Shown here: piece by piece, positions 56,934 through 64,000 of the stretch
How positions within the stretch are numbered: the stretch's first letter is position 1
How the letters are laid out: every line of letters starts with the position of its first letter
Assembly: GCA_963576725.1 (NCBI GenBank)
Contig: OY755237.1
Coordinates: 54,659,805 to 54,723,804 of the forward strand
Direction of reading: 5' to 3'
DNA: 64,000 bases
Source of the DNA: Azorinus chamasolen
Lineage: Eukaryota > Mollusca > Bivalvia > Cardiida > Solecurtidae
Notes under the pieces: generated by a model
The model's database searches: none
Told to the model about the DNA's origin: nothing
What the model saw: the letters and a program-made list of their open reading frames with translations, nothing else
Position numbers and translations under genes: made by a program

Positions 56934-57179
56934 CTGGAAAAATACATCAATTATAAGATATATTACAAGTAAATAATGTTTCAAATATAAAATTACTCAA
57001 AATTTCTTACTCTATTCAGAAATACTGTTGTTTTTATGCACCACATACATCAAACTGCAAATCTAATACAAAAAAGCATACAGTTGCATTAGTTTATACA
57101 AACAAAAAGTTATGCAACACTTTCATACCACATTTAATTTTTTATAATCAAGCCCTTCTACAAGGCTATACTGAGATAA

Positions 57180-57260
57180 ACATTTTCTCAACCAAACCCT
57201 ATGTTGTGAGAACTAATTAGAACCATCTCTAAGATTAATTTAATAAATCAAAACTTAAGG
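57180..57260. repeat. hairpin family G, half copy
   Basis: CATTTTCTCAACCAAACCCT ATGTTGTGAGAAC, similar to the 42960 half copy. Confidence 0.5.
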
Positions 57261-57369
57261 TTAGATGTAGCTCTAAAGACTTTTGCATGTGACATTCTGC
57301 CCTTATCACTTTAGCTGATCAATACATCATTTCAATTCCCAGTTCATCCCTGAATTTTCAAAGTGGAAT

Positions 57370-57690
57370 TGCCCATCAGTGTTTAACTATAGAGTCCATT
57401 CAGTATGTAATGCTTAGACTTCTTTTGTCTTACAAACAGAGTAGATCCTGATCAAAGGGTTCCTCTAGCTAGGAGCCCTCAGATCTGGGTCTACGCTAGT
57501 TACAAATGACAGTCCATACCGTATGTGTCTATTTCATAGTGCTGAGTTTTCAAGAGGAATGCTCCATTATTTCAAGTAAAGTTCATTACGTATGGTATGT
57601 AAAAAAATTGCTGAAATATTTTATGACAAACAGTGCAGACCCTACTCAAAGAACTCCTGTAAGAGCCCTCTGATTTGAGTATACACCATT
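57370..57690. mobile_element. two type D MITE fragments
   Basis: Palindromes AACAGAGTAGATCCTGATCA / CAGATCTGGGTCTACGCTAG (57434-57493) and AACAGTGCAGACCCTACTCA / CTGATTTGAGTATACACC (57629-57690). Ends unclear. Confidence 0.55.
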
Positions 57691-57704
57691 TCCAAATACT
57701 ATCT

Positions 57705-57930
57705 TTCCTTTTACTCCATCAATACACCTTTCTGCTCCTTTGCAAACAGAGTAGACCCATATCAGACGGCTCCTGAAGAAGCCGTCTGATCTGGGTTTGC
57801 TCTGTTTTCTTATAATATAAATAGGATTCTACAGATTCTGCCATGGCCATGTGCTATAACAATCAATCTAATTAATATTCATGATGTCATTATTACTTAC
57901 TTGAATAATAATAGAAGTAAATTGTTACCT
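57705..57930 (-). mobile_element. type A MITE
   Basis: CCTTTTACTCCATCAATACA to AGAAGTAAATTGTTA. Palindrome at 57741-57808 with tip GGCTCCTGAAGAAGCC. Confidence 0.75.
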
Positions 57931-57958
57931 CATTTTCCTACACTGACAGGGTTAAAAA

Positions 57959-58173
57959 TTAACCCGTAACACATTCCACCATAAATACGCCTTTCTACGC
58001 CTCTGTAAAAGTCACTTTATGAAACCATTGTGATAAATAGAACATTTGCTCTTATCACAATAGTTTCCAAACTACACAATTCTAAACTTTTCCTTTTCTC
58101 TAGTAAATGCTCCTTTTCGGTAGATTGGTTCAAAGAGGTTGTGTCTCAAATAGCCTTTGGATGAAAGGGTTAA
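57959..58173. mobile_element. type C MITE, shortened palindrome
   Basis: TTAACCCGTAACACATTCCA to GGATGAAAGGGTTAA. Arms GAAACCATTGTGATAAATAG ... TTATCACAATAGTTTC with tip lost. Confidence 0.8.
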
Positions 58174-58174
58174 C

Positions 58175-58810
58175 AGATAAGAGAATTAAAAGACTCACTA
58201 CAGATTCATTCTATTTGTCCATGAGTTCTAAATTTTACATTAAGTACAGGAAACTGGCATTTGAAGACAATGTAGACCAACATAGGCCCTCTCTTCAGTG
58301 TATGTTTGCCTTTCAAATCAGTTTGGTGTTTATACTCAAAATGATTATAGACATTACACAAAACTGAATTAATTGTATTCACAGTAAAATGAATTTTTAT
58401 CACAAGCCTTTTAAAATACCAACTCGTATAGATTACACGAAGCAACCAAAATCATGTACATGAAGAATAATAGTGCATCATGCAGGTTGATTATACATAT
58501 CTGAATATCTTATACTTATTACATCAACAAGAACAAAACAAAACTACCATGATGGCCCTATACATGTACTTCTACACATATCCAAACTGACGACCCAGAG
58601 TATCTGCACTTTATGATTCATTCCAAAGTTTAGATCAAGATCACATGCTACATCTCTCATGCAGAGGCTGGTCTGTGTGTACAGAGTTATCAAAGCTCCA
58701 AAGGCAGGGTTCCAGATACGCTGGGGCACACTATACATTTTGTGAAAATAGTTTCTTCACTTGGGTTCTAAAGCATAGAGTAGAATAGAACTTTGTTTTA
58801 AGAATAGCTC
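58175..58810. other. unassigned DNA
   Basis: No exon compatible with the gene and no clear transposon end. Short minus-strand open frames here have no recognisable motif. A CCATGATGGCCCTA near 58548 recalls pearl-like starts but lacks the rest. Confidence 0.45.
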
Positions 58811-58811
58811 A

Positions 58812-58893
58812 TTAACCCTTTAATGGGAGCTGTCTGATCTGTGTCTACTCTGTTTCCAAATGCATGAAAAGGCATTTATATGAAGGAAAGGGT
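58812..58893 (+). mobile_element. type A MITE, right half
   Basis: TTAACCCTTTAATGGGAGCT runs straight into the right arm CTGTCTGATCTGTGTC and ends GAAGGAAAGGGTA. The left half is deleted at the palindrome tip. Confidence 0.68.
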
Positions 58894-58933
58894 ACTCCTC
58901 AGACTCGTTATCTGCATTCATTATTTTCATCTA

Positions 58934-59014
58934 CAGTAAAACCTCTCTATAACGGCCACTAAATCAATTATTTTGTGGCATGTATTTTAGTGTTTGTAGT
59001 ACCGAGTTTTTACT
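58934..59014. mobile_element. type H MITE, ends only (81 bp)
   Basis: CAGTAAAACCTCTCTATAAC and CGAGTTTTTACTG between TA dinucleotides. The whole internal palindrome is missing. Confidence 0.78.
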
Positions 59015-59016
59015 GT

Positions 59017-59133
59017 AATTCCACAAGCAAACAGAGCATACCCTGATCAGATAGCTCTTACAAGAACTGTATGATCTGGGTCAAGTCTGTTTGCAAAGGT
59101 GTGAAATAGCCTGAATATGAAGGAAAGGTTTAA
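59017..59133 (+). mobile_element. type A MITE, right half
   Basis: CCACAAGCAAACAGAGCATA, palindrome with tip AGCTCTTACAAGAACT, end GAAGGAAAGGTTTAA. Confidence 0.65.
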
Positions 59134-59389
59134 AACTTTAAGTACTAATAGTGACATTTATTTTTTATGTGGTACAAAGACAAACTGATACAATAAACCT
59201 TTAGTATACTGAGCAAATCTTTCATAGAAAGAAATTGATTTCAAAGCAGACTTTACAAACCATTTCTTTCCTAGTACATGATCAGGGTGTCAAATAGGGA
59301 TCTTCCTGATGAGAAACCGTATCATTTGGTATCTCATCTGGATCCAAGCCGTTTGTGAAGTTAAAGATTTGTCCCTATCGTGCTAAAGA

Positions 59390-59628
59390 TTAACCCTTTC
59401 CTCCATAAATACACCTTTCTACGCCTCTGTAAAAGTCACTTTATGAATCCATTGTGATAAATAGAGCATTTGCTCCTAGGAGCAAAATTTAATGCTCTAT
59501 TTATCACAATGGTTTTAAAACTACATAATTCTAAACTTTTCCTTTTCCCTAGTAAATGCTCCTTTTCGGTAGATTAGATTTATTCAAAGAGGTTTGGCCT
59601 AAAAAAAGCCTAAGGAGGAAAGGGTTAA
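59390..59628. mobile_element. type C MITE, full length
   Basis: TTAACCCTTTCCTCCATAAA to GGAGGAAAGGGTTAA, 239 bp. Palindrome at 59447-59515 with tip GCTCCTAGGAGCAAAATTTA. Confidence 0.9.
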
Positions 59629-59851
59629 AGTCATTTTCCTTTACCCTCTGATCAAATATTACCATTCTATTCACAAGATGAGCATTATCTGTTCTTAATC
59701 AATATAATTTTCAAAACATCAGTCAACACTAATAATAAGTATACTTGCGTTAATATCTTTAATTACAATGTAGGGGTAAGAAGATATCTCGGAAGTCAAA
59801 GTATATCTGATACAGTTATCAATACACCCTTCAAGTCATTGAAGGACTCCT

Positions 59852-60057
59852 TTAACTCTTTCGCTGCAAATGTCACATCTGTGATTACCTATGCAAACAG
59901 TTTGGATCCAGATGAGTAATTTGGCATCGCATCAGGATCCAAACTGTTTGTTACTGTGACTATGGTTTTGAAACAAAAATGAAGAAAAAGAAAAAAAGAA
60001 GATGGTAGCAGACGATAAAGTTATCAGACGACAGAATTTGGCAGCGAAAAGAGTTAA
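59852..60057. mobile_element. type F MITE, full length reference copy
   Basis: TTAACTCTTTCGCTGCAAAT and GGCAGCGAAAAGAGTTAA terminal inverted repeats. Inner palindrome CAAACAGTTTGGATCC ... GGATCCAAACTGTTTG (59893-59950). 206 bp from TTAA to TTAA. Confidence 0.88.
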
Positions 60058-60167
60058 GTGGTAAACCTTAAAAGGTCAACAACAAAAAAGTCAAAGGTCG
60101 GCAATATTCTAAATAGTGTCAAAAGGACCTGCTTCATACCTTTTCAATAGAACCAATTTCTTCAATT

Positions 60168-60372
60168 TTAGCCCTTTGAATGCAAGATATGGCACTGGCA
60201 TATGCAAATAATGTAGACCCAGATCAGAGGGTTCCTAGATGAGCTCTTTGTTCAGGGTCTGCACTGTTTGTGATTCACAATCCTCTAGCAAGTTTTGCCT
60301 TTGTATGGACTCTACAATTACACACTAATGGGCTATCCCACTCTGAAAATTCAGCATTGAATTCAGGGTTAA
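60168..60372. mobile_element. type D MITE
   Basis: TTAGCCCTTTGAATGCAAGA to GAATTCAGGGTTAA. Arms CAGATCAGAGGGTTCCTAGA / TGTTCAGGGTCTGCACTGTT. Confidence 0.78.
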
Positions 60373-60607
60373 TACTTTTCCAATAGGATTTCTTCAATTC
60401 TAGTCATGTCTGTAGTTCAGATTAACAAGATTTAAAAGGGCTTTTTATTTTAAATATAGGAAACACAATTTAACTGACTTCTGCAAACAGCTAGTGTAAA
60501 ACCTAGATTAGAGGGCTCTGGGCAAACACTTCTGATAGTGTCTGCAATTTGCCATTAATTCCCAATCAAATTCAGTCATTTCCACCCACAATGAGTTTTA
60601 CTATTTT

Positions 60608-60920
60608 TAACCCTTTCCCTGTTGAATATGCATTTAAGAAATAATGGCATCATGAATATTTATTAGCTATATTTTTATAGTGACATAATTATGCACACAT
60701 GAACTTTTGGTATTGGAAGAAACTGTAGAATCAGATCTCCGAATGCTGAATATTCATAGTGGAATGGACCATCACTGTATAAAGATGCATGCTATACAAT
60801 ATGAATGGATAAAGTTTGTCAAGAAGAATCAGAATTACAAACAGTGCAGATCCTGATCAGTAGGGTGCTGGGGTGCTCCAGGAACCCTATGATCTGGGTC
60901 TATTCTGTTGTAAATGCCAG
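60608..60920. mobile_element. type A left half joined to type D
   Basis: TTAACCCTTTCCCTGTTGAA through AGAAACTGTAGAATCAGATC, then at about 60741 type D (CGAATGCTGAATATTCATAG ... AACAGTGCAGATCCTGATCA ... GATCTGGGTCTATTCTG). Confidence 0.65.
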
Positions 60921-60926
60921 TTGGCC

Positions 60927-61110
60927 CTTTCCCTCATAGGAACACTTTTCCACGTCTTTACAAACACAGCAGACCCAGATAAGGAAGTCTGCTCTGTTTG
61001 TTTGTGGGTTTTGTTGAAGTAAAAGATTCCCTTCAAATTTTATTTTATAAATATTTAGTTAATAAATATTCACGATGTGACCAATTCACAAATAAATATT
61101 CATTAGTTTG
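60927..61110 (-). mobile_element. type A MITE, palindrome deleted to arms
   Basis: CCCTTTCCCTCATAGGAACA, AGCAGACCCAGATAAGGAAG TCTGCTCTG, ATAAATATTCATTAGTTTG end. Confidence 0.6.
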
Positions 61111-61114
61111 AGAA

Positions 61115-61200
61115 TTAGAAACAGTGCAGATCCTGATCAGCAGGATGCAGTGGTGCTCCAGGAGCCCTCTGATTTACACTATCCCTTGACCATCTACACT
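61115..61200. mobile_element. type D MITE fragment
   Basis: AACAGTGCAGATCCTGATCA, GGTGCTCCAGGAGCCCTCTG. Nearly the same odd tip insert as the 60840 copy, so the two are probably related by a local duplication. Confidence 0.6.
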
Positions 61201-61214
61201 GTTGCACATGCCAG

Positions 61215-61441
61215 CTAACTCCTTCCTTCATATAAATGCTTTAACTTGTCTTTGTAAACAGAGTAGATCCAAATTAGACGGTCTGCTCTGTTTGCTTACT
61301 GAATTATATAGATGTAGTTTTACAGTTTCTGAAATGGCCAAAAGTTCCCTTGTTCATTGACCATTATAAAGATTAAGCTAACAAATATTCATGACATTAT
61401 GAATTCTTGTATAAATATTCATGAGGGATAGTACGTGTTAA
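61215..61441 (-). mobile_element. type A MITE, palindrome tip deleted
   Basis: CTCCTTCCTTCATATAAATG, AACAGAGTAGATCCAAATTA GACGGTCTGCTCTG, TTTCTGAAATGGCC, ATAAATATTCATGAGGGATA, end GTGTTAA. Confidence 0.65.
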
Positions 61442-61870
61442 GTTGTTTCTAGGACAAAGAGTTAGACACTTCCTTATGTTTGTTTACCTGTTGAATGCTC
61501 CTCCAGCACCAGTTGTATTGTATCCGATTCAGCTAACATGATCACATTTATACAAAGTTTAAACCACCATTAATGTATCGGGTTAGTTTAGTATCCCAAC
61601 ATATAGTCCACCTCCAGACGAAGAACACTTGATGTACACTGCACTACATAATAATCACCCTACCATGAATCACTCAAACATAAAACCCTGGCATATATTA
61701 AATGTTGTAAATAAGTTTGGCAAAAAATGAAACCAAGGAAATTAAATGTTAGCAAATTATATCTTTCATCCAGGTAGGTGTAGTGTATTATGAAAATTTA
61801 AAGTGCAGACAGACAATTTTCTGTTTACACTAAAGAACTGTTAGGTGCGGTCTCATAAATTATAACTCAA
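61442..61870. other. low-repeat stretch, possible regulatory or exonic DNA
   Basis: One of the few repeat-free stretches upstream of the gene model. A minus-strand ATG at 61539 followed by a GTAAAC donor at 61487 was considered as a first exon but does not fit the phase of the next exon. Nothing else recognised. Confidence 0.4.
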
Positions 61871-62094
61871 GTTTTCCTCCATAAATATGCCTTTCAATGC
61901 CTCTGTAATAGTCACTTCTTGAAACCATTGTGATAAATAGAGCATTTGCTCCTATGGAGCAAATGCTCTATTTATCACAATGGATTCAATACTACAAAAT
62001 TCTAAAGTTTTCCTTTTCTCTAGTAAATGCTCCTTTTGGGTAGATTTATTCAAAGGGGTTGAATCTAAAAATAGCCTATGGAGGAAAGGGTTAA
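61871..62094. mobile_element. type C MITE
   Basis: CAAGTTTTCCTCCATAAATA to GGAGGAAAGGGTTAA. Palindrome at 61920-61987 with tip GCTCCTATGGAGC. The left TTAA is altered. Confidence 0.85.
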
Positions 62095-62189
62095 ACTTTT
62101 CACCCACAGTCAGAAAAACAAATAATCTATTCTTAGATATTTTTTCTGTCATTTCTTTAAAAATGTGTACTATTTGAGCATTATCTTTT

Positions 62190-62320
62190 ATCTAATGAAT
62201 ATTCATGTAAGAAAGAATGTCCATAAGGAAACAGGGCTGACCCTGATCAGACAGCTCCTAAAGGGGCTACCTGATTTGGGTCTACTCTTTTTGAAAAGGT
62301 GTGAAAAGGCATTTAAATCA
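62190..62320 (+). mobile_element. type A MITE, internally deleted
   Basis: CTAATGAATATTCATGTAAG flank joined early to AACAGGGCTGACCCTGATCA, tip AGCTCCTAAAGGGGCT, end GTGAAAAGGCATTTAAAT. Confidence 0.62.
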
Positions 62321-62324
62321 TGTC

Positions 62325-62760
62325 ACTGAATCCAAAATGTTCGTAAAAGTTTTCATGAGCTGCCTAAAGTATGTTTAACATTTTGAAAACATGTGACAAA
62401 TTTGTAACAATTTGAAACAGTAGTTAAGATGCAGTAACTTGGTATTTAATTTAATAAGTTGCAAATTTAAGTATCAGCACTTTGATCACCATTTTTTAAA
62501 AGAAATGGAAGAATTGAGCAGACCAAACTTTTTCAAACTACATGTACAACAATTATAGTGTTTGTTTCACAAATTCATATGCTGTTGTATTTCTTCATAC
62601 ATACAGGGAAAACATGAAAAAATCACTGAACAGGCTCTATCCTATAATACAAAGATATAATCCAATAATAATCCAAATAAACTGATAAGTATGGAGAAAT
62701 CTACAGCATTGAAATGCTGTGTCTAACCTTGAAGCCACTTCACAAACACTAAATATCACA
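62325..62760. other. unassigned DNA
   Basis: AT-rich. No element, hairpin or exon recognised. Confidence 0.45.
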
Positions 62761-62762
62761 AA

Positions 62763-62965
62763 GTTAATCCTTTGAATGCCAGTCAATATGCAATTATGAA
62801 TATAAGCATAAGTATGAACATAAGAGAGGATTGTTAACTACAAACAAGAGAGGATTATTAATAACAAACAGTGCAGACCCTGACCAGAGGCCTCCTTTAA
62901 TTAGGAGTCCTTTGATTAGGGTCTGCACTGTTTTCAAGTACCACTTGTTTCTTGCACTTCATGAC
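62763..62965. mobile_element. type D MITE
   Basis: TTAATCCTTTGAATGCCAGT, palindrome AACAGTGCAGACCCTGACCA / TTGATTAGGGTCTGCACTGT with tip CCTCCTTTAATTAGGAG. CAAGAGAGGATTATTAA-type 17-bp direct repeat at 62822-62863. Right end missing. Confidence 0.7.
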
Positions 62966-63177
62966 AGTAAACAAATTGGATGGGTAAACTTGTTTTTCAA
63001 TCTGATATATGCTGATGAATATTTTATGAAGGTATCCCGTCTTTCAAGCAGAACATTATTAACAGTGATATGAACTAAAACAGCTTTCATCCAGCCAGTC
63101 AAACATACCAACAAAAACACACATCAGAAGTCACCTGAGTCTCAAATCTAACCCATGAAATGGAAATTCAGCCAGAT

Positions 63178-63250
63178 AAATTTAGGCAAATAGTGAAGAC
63201 CCAGATCAAACTACTCCTGAAAAGAGTGATTTGACCTGTTAGTCTAGTCT
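63178..63250. repeat. palindrome E copy
   Basis: GGCAAATAGTGAAGACCCAG ATCAAACTACTCC with a damaged right arm. Confidence 0.6.
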
Positions 63251-63409
63251 GCAGGATTTATTAGATTTATTATAATCAAAATGATGCAGAATTCACTTGT
63301 TCAGCTTCACAAACCAGTGGAGAGGGGAGACAGGGTGTCCTAACACTGGATAACTCCTATAAGTAATCTGTGTATGTACATGTACATATTATTTCCATAT
63401 ACACATGTA

Positions 63410-63612
63410 CAGTAAAACCCTCTAAACTGAACGTTAATTTAAGTATAAATATCGGTCTTGGAAACAGGTGGCAGCTTATTGTAGGGTGAAAGTCATGCAG
63501 AAAGCTCCTCTTGGAGCTTTCTGCATGACTTCCACCCTGCATTAAGCAACGACCTGCTTAAAAATATCCAAAATTCTTCTCTACTAGAATGCCAGTTTAG
63601 AGGAGTTTTACA
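63410..63612. mobile_element. type H MITE, full length
   Basis: CAGTAAAACCCTCTAAACTG to GTTTAGAGGAGTTTTACA. Palindrome tip GAAAGCTCCTCTTGGAGCTT. Confidence 0.85.
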
Positions 63613-63840
63613 TTTATGCATGAATTGATAACTTCATCTATTAACTTAGCTTTTATAACATTAACATATGAAAGGAAATTGTTGGCTTAGACAAATCTGC
63701 AAGTTTCAGATCTACATGTATGTAACTTCATAAGCCAACAGAGCAGACCCTGATTAGACGGCACCTAAAGGAGCAATCTGATCTGGGTCTGTTCAGTTTG
63801 AAAAGGCATGAAACGGTGTTTATATGAAGGAAAGGGTTAA
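63613..63840 (+). mobile_element. type A MITE, variant
   Basis: GCATGAATTGATAACTTCAT flank, palindrome at 63736-63800 with tip GGCACCTAAAGGAGCA, end GAAGGAAAGGGTTAA. It starts directly at the right end of the type H copy. Confidence 0.72.
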
Positions 63841-64000
63841 GCCTACACAAAACAAAGCAAACAAATTATCCACAACAGTTGATATGTGAAATACAGTGCT
63901 ACTTCCTCATACATTTACCAAATGATAAACCTACACACTTTGTACCCTTAAGTATTACAAACCACATCCACTAATAAGTTACATATGCACCACACTAAAT

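Larger units (their letters stand above)
51982..56735 (+). mobile_element. pearl-like element (outer), ~145-bp tandem core, hosts nested elements
   Basis: AACAAGAGGGCCAAGATGGC start. Core units with GTGACCTAGTTTTTAACC at 52221 (variant), 52366, 52511, 52656 and 52800, each containing TTTATCAAGA and CACTAGAGTGTTCACAAGG. The sixth unit is split at 52941/56514. The last unit and tail (CGCACGACGGACGACGGACA) lead to the end CTCACCCTAAGTTTGCTCAG plus GTGAGCTAAAAA. The left flank is a cut type A end (TTAACCCTTTACTCCATAGA at 51950), the right flank CAGGGTTAAG. Confidence 0.85.

Noticed and set aside
13614..57808. Recurring ~70-bp palindromes as a CRISPR array or as tRNA-like genes
   Set aside because: Copies are dispersed, vary in orientation, and lie inside TTAA-flanked elements; there are no regular spacers and no cas genes. 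The genome is eukaryotic.
61488..61539. Possible anoctamin first coding exon on the minus strand (ATG at 61539, donor GTAAAC)
   Set aside because: It ends one base into a codon while the next supported exon (56872-56933) starts in phase 0. No intermediate exon was found, so the link is unsupported.

Overview
The window is eukaryotic and looks like intron-rich genomic DNA from a bivalve mollusc, probably a heterodont clam or mussel. Evidence: one conserved gene split into short exons with GT-AG introns, very high AT-rich repeat content, dozens of palindromic miniature transposons, and arrays of 145-160 bp tandem repeats whose ends resemble the 'pearl'/Helentron-type elements described in bivalves. 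The organism is inferred from repeat style and cannot be proved from the sequence alone.

Gene content. I can support only one host gene. It is an anoctamin (TMEM16) family membrane protein on the minus strand, with 17 exons between 56933 and 2236. All 16 junctions keep the reading frame and together give about 662 codons. They run from the N-terminal cytosolic dimerisation domain through TM1-TM6 to the start of TM7. The last TM segments (TM8-TM10) and the C-terminus lie left of base 1. The true first exon is not identified and may lie right of the window. Best-matching features (family knowledge, by eye) suggest an ANO4/ANO7-like relative. Calcium-site residues of TM6 (N..E) and TM7 (E..E) are present.

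Repeats. Nearly all remaining DNA is transposon-derived. Names used here: (1) TTAA-flanked MITEs with CCC(T/A)TT termini, piggyBac-like: type A (~240 bp), type B (~250 bp), type C (~225 bp), type D (~225 bp), type F (~206 bp), each with a different internal palindrome. For type A, '+' means the ATGAATATTCATG flank is on the left. (2) Type H: TA-flanked MITEs with CAGTAAAACC ends, pogo/Tigger-like, ~200 bp. (3) Hairpin families G and I, and palindrome E. (4) Pearl-like (PL) elements starting AACAAGAG plus a hairpin and ending in a hairpin plus GAGCTAAAA, with a tandem-repeat core. (5) Single elements: a decayed mariner (4311-5581), a pogo-like element carrying a LINE tail (29-1214), a CAGTGTTGCAGCC-ended element (45328-46140), a TTCTAACGC-ended element (43465-44141), a 21-bp-TIR mini-element with telomere-like repeats (24463-24699), a large TIR element holding six copies of one 16-mer (52942-56513), and two tRNA-derived SINEs.

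Layout. 1-16 kb: exons 7-17 interleaved with MITEs and the mariner. 16-28 kb: the large intron 6, with three tandem-repeat blocks. 28-30 kb: exons 5-6. 30-47 kb: the MITE-dense intron 4. 47-50 kb: exons 2-4. 50-57 kb: intron 1 with a three-deep nested PL / TIR / PL insertion, then the most upstream supported exon at 56.9 kb. 57-64 kb: MITEs and some featureless DNA.

Most notable observation: MITE families with unrelated ends, unrelated stems and different target sites (TTAA versus TA) share the same palindrome tip, about GCTCCTRTAGGAGC. Several nested copies give clean TTAA target-site evidence, and at least two chimeras break near that tip.
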